A stretch of DNA of 64,000 nucleotides, taken from positions 62,001 to 126,000 of the forward strand of contig BGZK01001331.1 of the NCBI GenBank assembly GCA_005406025.1. The letters run 5' to 3'. Within the stretch, counting starts at the first letter, position 1; every line of letters begins with the position of its first letter. Source of the stretch: Eumeta japonica. Taxonomy: Eukaryota; Arthropoda; Insecta; Lepidoptera; Psychidae. The position numbers and the translations under genes were made by a program. The notes beneath the pieces were generated by a model. It was not told the origin of the DNA. It made no database searches and saw only the letters and a program-made list of their open reading frames with translations. Positions 1 through 11,830 of the stretch are shown piece after piece.

Positions 1-550
1 ACTAAATCAAAAGATAAAGATTACGAAATAATTATATTTTACCTATTTCAAAGGATCATCTAATAGTATGGATTATTATTATACTGCGTATTGATAATCA
101 ATCATTATAATGGAAGGACTTATTTGAATCCCTTTAAATTTTCAATTATATGATTCCACGAAAATTATAGTTTAGGGTAGTATAAACTCCAAATCTTCTG
201 CTTGTCGCACGAATAATAATAGAAATTAGAGCTAATTTAGTTCTTGCTTTTTGCGATTTTTAATGTTTTGCTTGATTAAATACGTATAGCATTTATAGAA
301 ATGTTTGACAATTAACTCGATGGCTATTTTTCTTAAAATTAATCTATTGTCTCATATTAACTAATTTCTTTCATTTACACATACTTTAATTTAAAAAAAT
401 CATAAAGATTACGATATAAAACAATCTACAAATCTATAAACCTCTCTTAAATATAGTACCATTAGTGAAGTATGCGATAGACGAACTGAATCGACCAGTG
501 ATGCACCGAGCAGACATACTAACTCAGATTCGTAGTACTCTTTGTTGCAG
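1..550 (+). other. Partial intron upstream of first visible exon
   Basis: This AT-rich sequence ends in a tract leading to the acceptor 'tttgttgcag' at 541-550. No coding exon is recognisable. Because the first visible exon starts in the middle of a lectin domain, at least one more coding exon must lie further upstream, and this stretch is therefore read as intron. Confidence 0.7.
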
Positions 551-674
551 ACCGTGGTAGAGGCCTGTCAGAAGAAAAGGCAATGCAAATTTCACACAAG
601 CCCAAAGGCGTTCGGCGTTGATCCGTGCCCTGGCTCCAGGAAATTCGTCGAAGTCGCATACAAATGCAGGCCGT
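551..674 (+). CDS. Exon A: C-terminal half of SUEL lectin domain 1
   Basis: The exon is bounded by 'ttgcag' before 551 and 'gtaagt' at 675. It enters in phase 0 and leaves in phase 1. It encodes visible residues 1-41 plus one base, beginning TVVEACQKKRQC. It shows the second half of a SUEL/Gal-lectin domain, with cysteines at 6, 12, 26 and 39 and the hallmark FGVDPCPGSRKFVEVAYKC. In this family that motif (F-x-x-DPC-x-G-x-x-KYL-x-V-x-Y-x-C) closes the small alpha/beta carbohydrate-binding fold. The first half of the domain, with its Y-G-R segment, is not in the window. About 26 of 41 full codons end in G or C. The opposite-strand reading frame here is a shadow. Confidence 0.9.
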
Positions 675-867
675 GTAAGTAATAGTTTGATTGCCTACAA
701 AAACGAATACATATTTGTGCGACTTCTGGATACATAATTTAAATTCATTCGACTTAAATTGCCAAATCAACTGATGAATATGACGTTTAAAGTAAAGTGC
801 GACTCGTTATGTTCACTAAAACTTTACTTCGTCGAAATTCACATTTAGATGTTTGACTGTTACACGC

Positions 868-1084
868 ACTAGCATGTAGCATACAACTCCCCGACCCTTT
901 CTTCTGTTATTCCACTACCAATCCCAAGCCAATGAATTGAATTACGATTTGAGAATGAATATTAACACTTGATTCGGTTTCGATATTCGCCGGATCCTCT
1001 CAAGTCATAATTCAATTCATTGGATCGTGGTTCGTAGTGAAAGAACAGATTCATGGGTAAGTGGGTCGCACGCTGCATGTTAAT
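868..1084. repeat. Long imperfect inverted repeat (MITE or hairpin)
   Basis: The best-matching arms are 904-955 and about 996-1048. The core is 'ccaatgaattgaatta' at 929-944, answered by its complement ending at about 1022. Roughly 80-90% of bases pair over about 50 bp, and weaker pairing continues outward to about 868 and 1084 ('cgaccc' on the left, 'gggtcg' on the right). The loop is about 40 bases. The arms are longer than in an ordinary animal microRNA precursor, so a decayed MITE or a hairpin-RNA source is more likely. Confidence 0.7.
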
Positions 1085-1520
1085 ACATCTTTTCGGCAAC
1101 TGTCTATCATTTTATGTAAATTACATTCAATTTTATGATAAAAAATTGCACAATAAAATCAGGAAAATTTTAAATAAATATACGCAGTGCACGATTCAAA
1201 TATGCATTAATCTCGAGTCACGTTTTGATTGTTCTTGAATCGATAAATTTTGCGACATTCTCATAGGTTCGTAATTTAATGAAAATGTAACGAAATCGAA
1301 AGGATACAGTCTCCCATTGCGGCGCATTGTGAAGAAAAGGATTCTCTTCACTTCACCACCCGATGTATCCTTTCTTACTCGTATTCCTTTAATACGCGGA
1401 GAGCAAACCGCATGCGCTTAATTGATCACAGACGGATCTAATGTTTTTCCGGTGATCCCCCAAAACTGCGTTCTTCGCTGTCACGACTAATTCATAGTAA
1501 ATCGTGGTTTTTCACGCAAC

Positions 1521-1560
1521 TGTACGCCGAATCGAACGTTTGTTTCCGATTCGGCGTACA
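1521..1560. repeat. Perfect 14-bp inverted repeat
   Basis: The left arm 1521-1534 (TGTACGCCGAATCG) is exactly complementary to 1547-1560, with a 12-base loop. It is GC-rich against AT-rich flanks. Function is unknown; a small fold-back or a regulatory palindrome are both possible. Confidence 0.75.
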
Positions 1561-2257
1561 CTTTTTTGGAATATGCATTAATTTCAAACTACATTTTGTT
1601 TCACGTATTCCTCACTTCGATTCGCTTGTTCCTGCATCGTCTTGCCACAATTACCGCCCTTCCAGCACATCCGGCGCTTCAGTATTTAACAAGCTATTCG
1701 TTTCTCCGTTCTCAGAGCCATCTTCAACACTCGACACTAGTTAGTGGCACCTTTTTGAAGTGAACACTTCTTTAGGTGCGTTGGGCATTTTTGAGAAAAC
1801 CATTGAACTCGCGACACTGTTACCGTTACGTAACCGACACCTCTGTATATACGTATATCATATATTGACCCCGTTTACATGACGTATACACGAGAGTTGA
1901 GTTTGGGTTGAAATACATTAATAATATAACTATATATAACATAAACATGTATTGTTTATATACGTACAACATAAATATATGTTGATGTCGGAACTTTTCG
2001 TATTATATTTGTAAGTTTACGTTTTAAGTAATAGGTTAAACTTTTTGTATGTAAAATAATATACATTATTTTTCATATACGATACAGCATTAAATGAGAA
2101 TTGTAATATAATTTTTGTAGTAGTGGTTTATAATAATGAATAAAAAAACAGTTCATTTAAAAGTATTTCCTGCACAATAGAATATCTCTTGACGATCCAA
2201 AACATATTTCCTGACAATTCAAAAAATACAATAATTGTTCAAGTTTAAACTTCTGTT

Positions 2258-2430
2258 GGCACTCCCGGAGTGCCACTGTTTTTTTTTGTTTCGCGTTATA
2301 TCACTAAACCCTCTCTTTAGTGTATTTAATCCTTAGAACGGTATTCGCAGTAGTCGAGGGACCCTCAAACGGTCGGGCTCACGACCTTGCTTTTTCACCG
2401 TTAATTTTACGGAGGCCCCGTACGATTTCC
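2258..2430. other. Unidentified GC-moderate block with 'ggcactcccggagtgcc' palindrome
   Basis: A palindrome (7-bp arms GGCACTC/GAGTGCC) is followed by a T tract and then a GC-rich stretch containing 'ggaccctcaaacggtcggg'. It reads like a fragment of an interspersed element, but I cannot assign a family. Confidence 0.3.
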
Positions 2431-2989
2431 AAGTTTATTTATTCAAACATTGAGTAACATATTAATAATTATTATATACATATATATATTTAATCACATA
2501 ATATTTTGTTATCCGCCTCCTTCGCTGGGCGTAATCTGTTATGAAAACAAGTTTAAAAAAAATGGTGAAGTGTCTATGAAATTCGAAAAATAAATAACCT
2601 AAATCCGTCTAGAAACGATGACGGGTCGAACGCTCAGTCGTTTTTAGCTGATGCTTGAATAAAGGACAATTGTTTCATTGCGTATATGAAAAGTATACAT
2701 ATGGATAAAACATGTTAATGATTTTTATATGTGAAAATATGTAGATTCTCTTAAATTTCACTCCTTAGAAATTAAAATCAAATCTTGCTTATAACTCATA
2801 AACAAGCATGATCAATTTATTTATATCCTCACTTACACATAAAAAATATCGCTTTCGTCGTATAGTATTCTGTGAATTTGGGCATCACGGTTTCTATACA
2901 AATCAAAGACTACTACATCATTGCTCTAGTTATTAGATACTAGAAGGTTTAGATTTTAACAACCGACTGCAGGATTGTTTCAGGTTTAC

Positions 2990-3260
2990 GACCTTGAACC
3001 TTGAAACCTTCCACTCTAGCGCAGGGCAGTCGGGGGCAGGTAGGTCGCACACGCCGTCGCTCGGATGGGTCCGCGCGGGCGCTGCCGCGATCAAAAGCCA
3101 GTAATCGAGGAATCGAAGCGCATTTCGATACGCAGATCTCTATTTTTGGCGTCCGTTCGAGCGGACGCGATAATCTGACGCAACTACGATATTCAGTGAG
3201 CTGACCGATAACGCGAATCAACCGAACGGCGTTCGCGAGTGCCGTGAACCGTAATGACCC
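2990..3260. promoter_or_regulatory. CpG-rich island in intron A-B
   Basis: This block of about 270 bp is dense in CpG within an intron that is otherwise about two-thirds AT. It contains a short stem (GCGTCCG/CGGACGC around 3149-3168) and, near its end, TCAGT at 3193-3197, which matches the arthropod initiator. No good downstream promoter element is seen at the expected spacing. It could be an internal promoter or enhancer. Open frames on both strands here have no recognisable protein and are treated as consequences of GC content. Confidence 0.35.
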
Positions 3261-3772
3261 CGGCTTCTACTCGAGATAAATCGTTTTTGTACGTTTTTTT
3301 TCCACGATCTTCTCTCATGTGAATATCGTGTGATTAACAACGTACCTACGTAACTTTTAAAATTGATTTATTTGTACTATATGAGAATGCGATGTGCTTT
3401 TAATTTTTTTTTAATTCATCATTATTTCGCAATAAACCTTAAAACTTAGGAACGAACCTCACGTATAAAGCTAAATATACATCATTTTTACAATTTTTAC
3501 TGTAAATTAAAAAATCGCATAACGCTTAATATATCAAGGAAATAATTTTTCTATTGGTCTTAATCCTGATACTTTGAACTGATAGCTGTTAACTTAGTAT
3601 TCTTCACTTTCAGTCCGATATCTAATCTTCATAGTTACTCGTAACGAGTTATTGAAAGTATTATAAAAAAAAAAATCTATTGAAAATTTCGTCGATTACC
3701 AACGTCGGGAGTCGTTTGCGACAACTTCCCCAAAGGTTTCTCATACTGATCCATTTCTTGTTCTGTTCATAG

Positions 3773-3922
3773 ACGAGTTTCGGAGCAAAGTGGGATGCGA
3801 GCATGACGTCCTGCACTTAAGCTGCAACCCACACTCAAGGGTGGCGGTGTACTCGGCGCAGTACGGCCGCACCGAGTACGACTCCATACAGTGCCCGCAA
3901 CCCCGCGGCGTCAAGGAGGAGA
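3773..3922 (+). CDS. Exon B: N-terminal half of SUEL lectin domain 2
   Basis: The acceptor is 'ttcatag' before 3773 and the donor is 'gtgagc' at 3923; the exon is phase 1 in and phase 1 out. It encodes visible residues 42-91. The segment KVGCEHDVLHLSC followed by VAVYSAQYGR is the classic opening of a SUEL/Gal-lectin domain: the cysteines at 50 and 59 and the Y-G-R segment near residues 72-74 are family hallmarks. The hydrophobic-polar alternation fits the first strands of the fold. A further cysteine lies at residue 82 (SIQCPQPRG). The exon directly continues exon A, so the two lectin domains are separated by only a few residues (RPYEF). A complementary-strand frame is a shadow. Confidence 0.93.
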
Positions 3923-6738
3923 GTGAGCAATTTTGAAGCATAAGCTTTAAGAATCGACTGTCACGTATGGCCCGCGTTACGTGAATGGAGCGAGAAGAGA
4001 AATCGAGCGTTAACGGAAAGTGAATTCGTTATGTTGCCTCTCCTCCAAACGTATTCGCTTATCTTATAATGAACGAGTGTATTTGTTTTCTATTGCCGCT
4101 TTATAGATTTTTTATTTTTAAAGTAGAAATATCGATGTATACAGTGTTAACTGTTTACCATGTAACATCATTTATGTAATATATTCTATCAAATCAATGT
4201 AGATAAATACGGATAGGAGTATATACTCCTACATGCTTTCGTTATTATAAATGGTATATTTATTTACCCCCTTATTTTTTTTCTGTCCAAATACATGTTA
4301 ATATAAATTGCCATCAGAGTGAGCAGATAAACCGCAAAGAAGTACTTAACGTATAAAAATAACCGGAGCACAGCAACGATAATACGACTTAAGAAAATAT
4401 AAATATCAGGATATTAAAAATAATATTCCTTATATATCATCAATAGATTCGCATTGATCAAACCCATAACATAGCTTTCACTAGATATTATTTTATCTGT
4501 TCTACAAAAAATATTATTAAAATGTGTTTATGAGAGTAACAAATAAGTAGAATTTAAGAACCATTTTTAAAGTGTAATTTAGTGTTTGATAAATGTATAT
4601 TAAAGTGAACCTCTCGGCTTTGTTAAATGAATCCTCATCCATTCTTCGAGAGTCAAGTAAGAAGTAAAGAGTGACTTTTATTATGTAAAGAAATTTAATA
4701 GATATGAGTTTCTGTGCCAAGTCTTTTTAATACGCCTTTCGCGGATACGTTGTCTTATATCCAAATTATACGGAATGAGTAAACCATCAAGCACTTATTA
4801 TAGCACAAATCTGGACTCCTTATTAAAAATTAAACGCGTTATCATTTAATTTACCTAATAAGCCACTAATCTCAGTTCTCACAAAAAAACTTCTTTATCT
4901 CGGTTGTTGTGAAAACTTGTTCGTTAACGTAAGTAAGTTCATTAGCCCCTTGAAGGGGGCTCCACAGGAAAGTTTTTTTGTAAATTTTCATGAAGTTGTA
5001 CATAATAATAACACTCTCACAACTTTCTCGCCGTGACTCTGAAAATATTCCTCAAATTTTACGAGATTTTATTTATGAACGGTTTCTTCCGAGATGAAAT
5101 TCTAAGGTACACATCTACGGACACCATAGCAGTCTACTGTTTGTTTGATTGAAGATTTAAACGATAGAGACCCCCATATAGAATGTATGACGAATGAGTT
5201 TTATCTCAAGTCAAATTATAAATACTTGCTCGGCACTCTGTAGATGTCAGACTTGTCTCAAACTTGTGTAACAAGTTTCTCGTGACAGTTGCTTTTAGCA
5301 GTCCTCGATATTATTGTAAATGAGACAACGCGAAGAACTGAAGTTTGATCGCGTCACTTAAAAATAAAAAGGTTGTTGAGAGGGTATATACCTGCAGGGG
5401 AAAAATGCTAAAATATATATTAATCATGTTTTATTTTAATCCTTGTTCACTAAATTTCAGTGTCATTATCTATTGCATTCTGATTGTGCCATTCTATAAA
5501 AGAAAATCACTCTGTTGTATTTGTAAAGGATAATTGCGTATATAATTTTTTACCTCGTAAATTGAAACACTAATATTTTGATATATCTAAGCATATCACA
5601 CTTATAATCTTATAGTTTAGGGAGGATCACTAGTGTAAGATACGAAATTGCCGATGAAACTAGTTTCCAAATATTTCTATTTTATATTAAGTTCCGTTTC
5701 GGAAACTGAAACTTTTTACCTATTTTTAAAACAAATCTTTGATGTTGTTCCACGAATACTTCAATTATTTTTGGTATGTTAAGAAAATGTTTTTTTTTTC
5801 TTTTAAATGCATAAACTATATTATTTTTCATACTTTATTTACATTTTATTAGATTCTATTGGTATTTCCCCCAGGAATAAATAGAAATCATTAATCTCTA
5901 CTTTCTAAGATATTGACACACCTTTTTCGCTTCATCGACATTTACCGTATGCATACATACAAGTTCGTCGAATTTTGTTCTTTCCCTAAGATAGTACGGT
6001 GTGACAATCTTCTCGACTGATCATTATATACACCGTGTGATGTCACTCATTCTATAGATCTTCTTAGCCAATTTACTTTCACTTACTTCTTCCAGCTTTT
6101 TAAATCACCTTCAGAATGTTCTCGTCCACTAGTCACGACATCTCAAGCTGCGTCGTTATCGCATCACTATTGGCGCATATACCTTTCAATGGCACATCAC
6201 ATATTGTACGTACGAATTACATTTCCATTACTTCGTTTATAAGCTCATTTCTCTTTTGTGGTAACTAAATTCTACTACTCTACACAAGCGTAGAAACCAC
6301 ACACCATTTTGAATTTTGAGTTAAACACTATTATCACAAATATTTTTACAATTCATAGTACCCAGTAAGTAAATTCCATTCGCCTTTCTCCACATTTACT
6401 ATCCTTCCAATATTCCATCATACTTGCCGATGTAGCAATGTATACAAACTTTTTCACTCGTTAGACTCCATCGCCCCATGTAACAATATATTATCACGTC
6501 AAAAAAAAAAATCTTTCAATTACGCTTCTGATTTTTTCCAACACCGCAGTCATCAATAGTTGGTATTCATTAATCTGGAATTGGCAAAACTAACGTTTCT
6601 AAGCGTTACTTCTGCACTCTTAACCTTCATGGCACAATTTGACTATTTTAACATTTGTCGTACTGATAAAGTTTTTTCGTACGGTTGTTATTTCTTTTGA
6701 TTTTAGTGCCTTTGAAATTTCGCAGCACTTTAATAAAA

Positions 6739-7085
6739 ATGGAACTCACACCTGACAATATTGTTGCGATGATTTATTATGATTTTTGGCATGGGTTAAC
6801 TCAAGAACAGTATACCGATGAACTTATTTCAACTTATCGGTATGAGACATCATCAAAAACTATTACGTAACACCGGTTAAGTGAGTTCAAATCGTGGGCT
6901 TCGCATGCTTGCAAACTAATCTAAAAAAGGTAGCCCTAAAGCTATTGTTGCACCAAAAATATTGATACTGTACGTAAACTAAAAATACAAGATCATAATG
7001 CTACATACAGCAAGGTAGGCATCTCCCTGGGCATGAGTATGACGAATATACAAAAGATAATAATTCATGACGATCATATGACTAT
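6739..7085 (+). mobile_element. Mariner transposase 5' fragment, decayed
   Basis: From the ATG at 6739 the frame reads MELTPDNIVAMIYYDFWHGL, which I recognise as the N-terminus of a mariner (SETMAR-type) transposase. It continues through TQEQYTDELIST. After a frame change it resumes with VYRWFSEFKSW, then DTVRKLKIQDHNATY and later SLGMSMTNIQKII, matching the paired helix-turn-helix DNA-binding region. Stops and frameshifts interrupt it, and homology ends at about 7085, well before the catalytic domain. It is therefore a 5' relic only and cannot be active. It appears to belong to the same broad lineage as the opposite-strand 3' fragment at 32.1 kb. Confidence 0.8.
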
Positions 7086-8708
7086 CCATAGGGTTTTCGC
7101 TATTTCCCATGTTTAAGGGCTAGCGATACGCAGAAGCGCTTTTACATCGAGTTCCCTTAATATCGAGAATATGCTTATTTATGCCCATCCGTCTGAAAAT
7201 GCTCCCGGCGTCTAGGAGCGCCTTCGGCCTTTTGCCCTGAACTCCCACACAGCGGCTTACACGGGATTTGAGGGGGTTAACCGACTTATTACTTTAGTTC
7301 CAAGATTTAGTACGGTTTTAAGTTTGGTTAGTTTTAAAACTAAGCTAAGCGGTGAATAGTTATATAACACCATCAACCTTTTGGCACGTTACAGAAACAT
7401 TTTGCTACTAACCTTGTTTTGTTATGAATTTCCTGGTGACAATTTTATATTTATTTCGTACAAGATACGTGTAATCGTTCATCTCAAGCGTTTGTTTCCA
7501 AATTGGAACTTAAAATAGTTCTGAAATCCACAATTAAGTACAATATGACAATTTTCAGTAATCAATTTTTTAAATCAAAATTTTAGTAATAGATAGATGA
7601 AAATCCCTATTTTCAAAATTAATAAGAATTTTGAGTTAGGTCCTTGTTTATTTTAAGCACTCATTGTATTCACATCCTTATATCGCTATATTGAAATAAT
7701 TTATTATAATCTATACATTTTACTATACAATATTACCTCAAGAAAATAATTACAAGCTAGAAAATTTTGGAAAATACAAAAGTGCAAGCCGGTAAGTTTT
7801 GTATATTATTAAAACGCACAAATTATATGATATATAGAATGGTCAAATTACAATGAAAATATGATTGAAAAAGTAAAATAGCAAATTTGCAATTTAAAAT
7901 TGCTACTCAATTTACTTGCAGCGACACCTGAGACATTTTGAGAATAACAAATAAAAAAATTCTAAAATACTGGGCTAAATTTACTCAGACGGTTAAAGAT
8001 ACTCAGTCACTTTTGTTCAAAACTTTTCGTTTCTCTTGATAAGTTACCTTTGTTGATATTAAAATTATTATAAAAAAAGGACATACATGATAGAACTCAT
8101 ATTCGATAAGCTTCTATTCGTCATAAATCTGGTTATATTAAAATATAAGTGAATTAAATCAATCTAATCGAGCAAAAACGTGGTTACTTCTTTACGGACC
8201 AACTATAATCCTAGCACTATTTCTTCAATGAGATTATTTGTTGTCATTATATCTTGTGAGAGACTTGAAATGATACAAAGTTTGAAGCACACATTTTCTT
8301 TTTCATAATAGTGTACTTATTACACCAAACAAGTACATTATATTATTGTGAGAATTATTAAGATTGAGTAGACTTCATGTTTTCTGTCGACCAACCGTGA
8401 AGCACAGCCGCGTTACGGCTGGTACTAACGTTTAAACTTATATTCTATAGTCTATTTGTAATGATCGACAAATTATTTTCTTTACAATAAATATTTTGTA
8501 ATACGGGTTATACGACATCTGACTGTTATTGAAACAGCAGGTCGAGACAAACGACAACTCGTTTCTATTTCTATAAACGATAACGTTTTAACGTGAGACA
8601 TCTTTACCTCCCAAAATTTAAAGTGTCGTTCTTAAAGATCACGGGGCAATCTATAAGCTAATATCAATCCCACGCATGTGTTATTCTCAAATCTAGATAA
8701 GCGAAATT
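7086..8708. other. Intron stretch, mostly featureless
   Basis: A GC-moderate patch at about 7190-7280 ('cgccttcggccttttgccctg') follows the mariner relic and may be another unidentified element. The rest is AT-rich. I see nothing else to annotate. Confidence 0.4.
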
Positions 8709-8769
8709 TAATTTTGAGATGCAAATATCAGACACGTTTGTCGTGACCAATATTTGCATTTCAGAATTT
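8709..8769. repeat. Imperfect 20-bp inverted repeat
   Basis: The left arm around 8709-8728 (core 'gagatgcaaatat') pairs with 8750-8769 (core 'atatttgcatttc') with about four mismatches, around a loop of about 21 bases. Each arm contains ATGCAAAT, identical to the octamer bound by POU-domain factors, so a structural or a transcription-factor reading are both possible. Confidence 0.55.
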
Positions 8770-9794
8770 ACCGTTTACTGTTACCGTTTGTAGAAATTGA
8801 ATCAATTTTCCGTTTGTCTCAGCCGCGCAGCTGATAAATTAAATGATATAATAGGCACCCTACTAGAGCAGTAGATAGAGAACACAGATATTCACTGGCT
8901 ACTATTTGTATGTTCCTCTTTTTTTTTGGTGAAGAATAATTGTGTTTTTATTGAAAATTTCATGATTCGTTTATAATACGTTAAACAAAATTTGAGATTT
9001 TTATAAGAATTCTTGTATCTTTTACGTAGTTATAGTGTAAGGAAATATAAAGTGGCTGATTCCTCTAGGTATAAATAGTCTATGAAGAAAATTAAAATCA
9101 AATCAGATTAGTTGACAGAAAAATGATTAAACATTAACCTATTTTTGAAATTCATATACAAAAGAAGTTAATCATTATCTAGGTATTTCTATTATAGGAT
9201 AAAATAAATCTATTGAATTTCCACCGAATATTCAAGTACTAAGAACGTACTTCCATTTTAAAATTTAGTTTACAAAATATCTAAGTAGGTACAATTTTAA
9301 TAGTTTTGTTTCCCATATGATAACTTTGTTCATAAAACTTATATAGAACCAAGAAAGAACCGTTGAAAATAACAGTGTATGTCGTATACAAGTATTATAT
9401 CCACAGATGAAAGTATAATGTATAAACAAACGTTTTCCTTTGAGTTAAAATATCATTAAAATAAAACCGACTACAAATTAGATAGAGGGCTATAATTTTA
9501 TTTCTCAGAAAAAATATAAATCAATTCTTAGATGATATTCGATAATAAAATGTAAATACAATTAGTTAAAGTAATTTATAAAATTATTTTTTTTTGCTGT
9601 CACTCCCAACTAACATTCTTAATTCATGAAAAAATAAGAATGTAATTATTGTTTTACATTGCCCTCATTGTTATTTTCTGGGAATACGGGAAAATTAAAT
9701 TAATGGATTTTAAAAGGTTTTCCATGAAATTTCAAAGTGAATTTGCATAAATTGTTAATTCTTATATCTATTATAATAAACACATTTTTATCAG

Positions 9795-10215
9795 TGTTTT
9801 AAGGGTCCATAGCTCAAAAGGAAAAAAGTTCCATTTTTTCTTTTGAGGTACGGGAGATGGGATCCCTTCATTGACCTTGTGCCCGTCCGTCTGTATGTCT
9901 GTCTGTCGAACATGACCGTTTTTCTTACGAACGCGTGAAGATGTCAAGTTGAAATTGATATCGAATACCGTGTGCGGTCCCTTAGAGCTGTGACAAAATA
10001 CGGTCACTTATGCCTTAAATTTTAACACTCACGATTAAATTAATATTTATAGGGTATTTACCATTGGCCTACAATTATGAAATTTGTCAAGTAGCAAGAC
10101 CTCACAACAAGTGTTAATAATAATATACTGAAACTGTTAGTAAGTAGATATACCCCATGTAAAAGTATTTTTTGGTGATTACAGAATTACACTCTGTGAT
10201 ATAGATCGATGTATA
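9795..10215 (+). repeat. Dispersed lepidopteran-type repeat, copy 1
   Basis: The unit opens 'agggtccatagctcaaaagg', runs through 'ctgtatgtctgtctgtcg' and continues with 'agctgtgacaaaatacgg' and 'tgaaatttgtcaagtagcaag'. The same order of motifs recurs at 58.8-59.17 kb in the same orientation. Wording of this kind is very common in moth and butterfly introns. It is non-coding; the autonomous parent is not identifiable here. Confidence 0.65.
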
Positions 10216-10862
10216 GAAGAATATTTTTTATTTTCTCGCTTTGAAAATATAAAATTTCCCAAATTTAAGATGATTTTGAAAATATCGGAAAATTTTCTTT
10301 GAAAGTAAGCAAAAGTTTCAGAATTTCCGAGACCAATATCTTCTCAGTAACGTCATCGAAGCTCTTGATGGATGAAAGACATACGTACACAATCACGTTT
10401 GCACAGAGTCGTAAGCCGTTCGTAAGGTCTTGTTTGCACTTTTCTGCTGTTTTATACCATATTTTATTCTTTTCTGGTTCCTTCCATTAAAGATTGTAAA
10501 ATGAATGAAGAAAAGTTTTTATTCTTTTTTAAATAAGTAATACAAATATAGTTTAGTTAATTACATGAATTCTATACGCACTTTGCCGATTTTTTTAATA
10601 TTGTCGTTTAGGAACTACAGACTGATGGTAGTAATGGGATTCCATATATCCATACATTTCATATAATATGTGTCCTCTAGATACGGAATATATAGTTTTT
10701 TTTTTTAATATCTAGTTTTGGAAACTTTTAACAAATGTTTCTACTTTATTAATGATGATTATTAACGTCATCATCATCTCTTATCATTCTTCCACAATAT
10801 ATTTAATTACTCTCTATTACTTGATAAAACCTAATAATACTTACTTGACATTGCTTGTATAG

Positions 10863-11006
10863 CTTGCCTCGAGCCATACGCCACGGAAACCGCAATGAGG
10901 GAGTGCCACGGCAAGCGGCGCTGCGTGCTCGCCGCCGACTCCGAGCTGTTCGGCAAGCCTTGCCGGGCCGGTTCCAGGACTTACCTCAAAGTGGTCTACA
11001 CGTGTG
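10863..11006 (+). CDS. Exon C: C-terminal half of SUEL lectin domain 2
   Basis: The acceptor is 'cttgtatag' and the donor 'gtaagt' at 11007; phase 1 in and out. It encodes visible residues 92-139, TCLEPYATETAMRECHGKRR onward. Cysteines at 93, 106, 112, 125 and 139, together with 50, 59 and 82 from exon B, give the eight cysteines (four disulfides) usual for a complete SUEL lectin domain. The closing motif FGKPCRAGSRTYLKVVYTC corresponds to F-G-x-P-C-x-G-x-x-K-Y-L-x-V-x-Y-x-C, with Thr in place of the more usual Lys before Tyr. About 39 of 47 codons end in G or C, so the exon stands out sharply from its AT-rich flanks. Confidence 0.94.
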
Positions 11007-11574
11007 GTAAGTCGAACCGCTACTGACATTAGAGGTCGCTACCGCCGCATGTGCACACGTAATGAATCTAGTAGATGCAATTTCCATTTGAACCTCAATC
11101 AGTACTATTGAAAAACTGTACGAGAATAATTCTGATAGCTTTTCTTTTCATATAGTCGTAACATAATCGACATAAGTCGTTTCATACGGAATATACAGAT
11201 GACTCAATTTTCATTGACAATTGTAGTGCATTACACATGTGTATTTTCATGTTTTACATCACATTAATTAATGATGTATTTAGAGTCTGGACATTTGTTT
11301 TTTTTTTGGCTAATTGTAAAGAGTAGATTCTCTTAGGTTTATGGCACAAATATTTATTTTAATTAAATCATTAACGTTAGGTGGGCAAAAGCTAGAACAT
11401 ATTGGTATCACTTACCTAATATTTTTAAAATGCATCTTAAAAAAATATGATTAAATAATTATTTTGAAAAGCAATATTATTTGCACTTGACATTTGCACA
11501 ACACTTGACACTTCGACATCATGAATCGAATCCCAAAGATATTTATTAAAAAACCAAACAGTGAAACTTCTTGC

Positions 11575-11700
11575 TGAATATGGGATTTTCTACGCATTGC
11601 CCGGGCGGGCTCGCGGCTGCGGGATCGGGAATGGAAATAGGAAATTAACATCCGCGTGAGCCGAGCCACGGGCTGCAAAGCCATTTTAGACATGCTGTTG
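11575..11700. promoter_or_regulatory. CpG-rich block in intron C-D
   Basis: About 125 bp rich in C and G ('cccgggcgggctcgcggctg') in an AT-rich setting, next to the mariner insertion. No transposon or protein similarity is recognised. It is a candidate regulatory element by composition only. Confidence 0.25.
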
Positions 11701-11830
11701 TGTTTCTGATATTGGTTAGGTATTCGGATTTATTTATGCGGGTTAAGCGGTTTTTATCTGTTTTATATAGTTTATCGGTGCTCGCTATTAACAGAAACTT
11801 GGTCAGGCTTCATAAAGATTAAAATCTGGT

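Larger units (their letters stand above)
675..3772 (+). other. Intron A-B with hairpins and a CpG-rich block
   Basis: This 3.1 kb intron runs from donor 'gtaagt' to acceptor 'gttcatag'. It holds a long imperfect hairpin (about 868-1084), a perfect 14-bp stem at 1521-1560, a short GC-rich block with a 7-bp palindrome near 2258-2430, and a CpG-rich island at about 2990-3260. The rest is AT-rich sequence in which I see no exon. Confidence 0.8.
3923..10862 (+). other. Intron B-C with mariner fragment and dispersed repeats
   Basis: This 6.9 kb intron runs from 'gtgagc' to 'cttgtatag'. It contains a 5' mariner transposase fragment (6739-7085), a hairpin at 8709-8769, and a dispersed lepidopteran-type repeat with a 'ctgtctgtctgt' run (9795-10215). 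Elsewhere it is AT-rich without a supportable exon. Confidence 0.8.
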
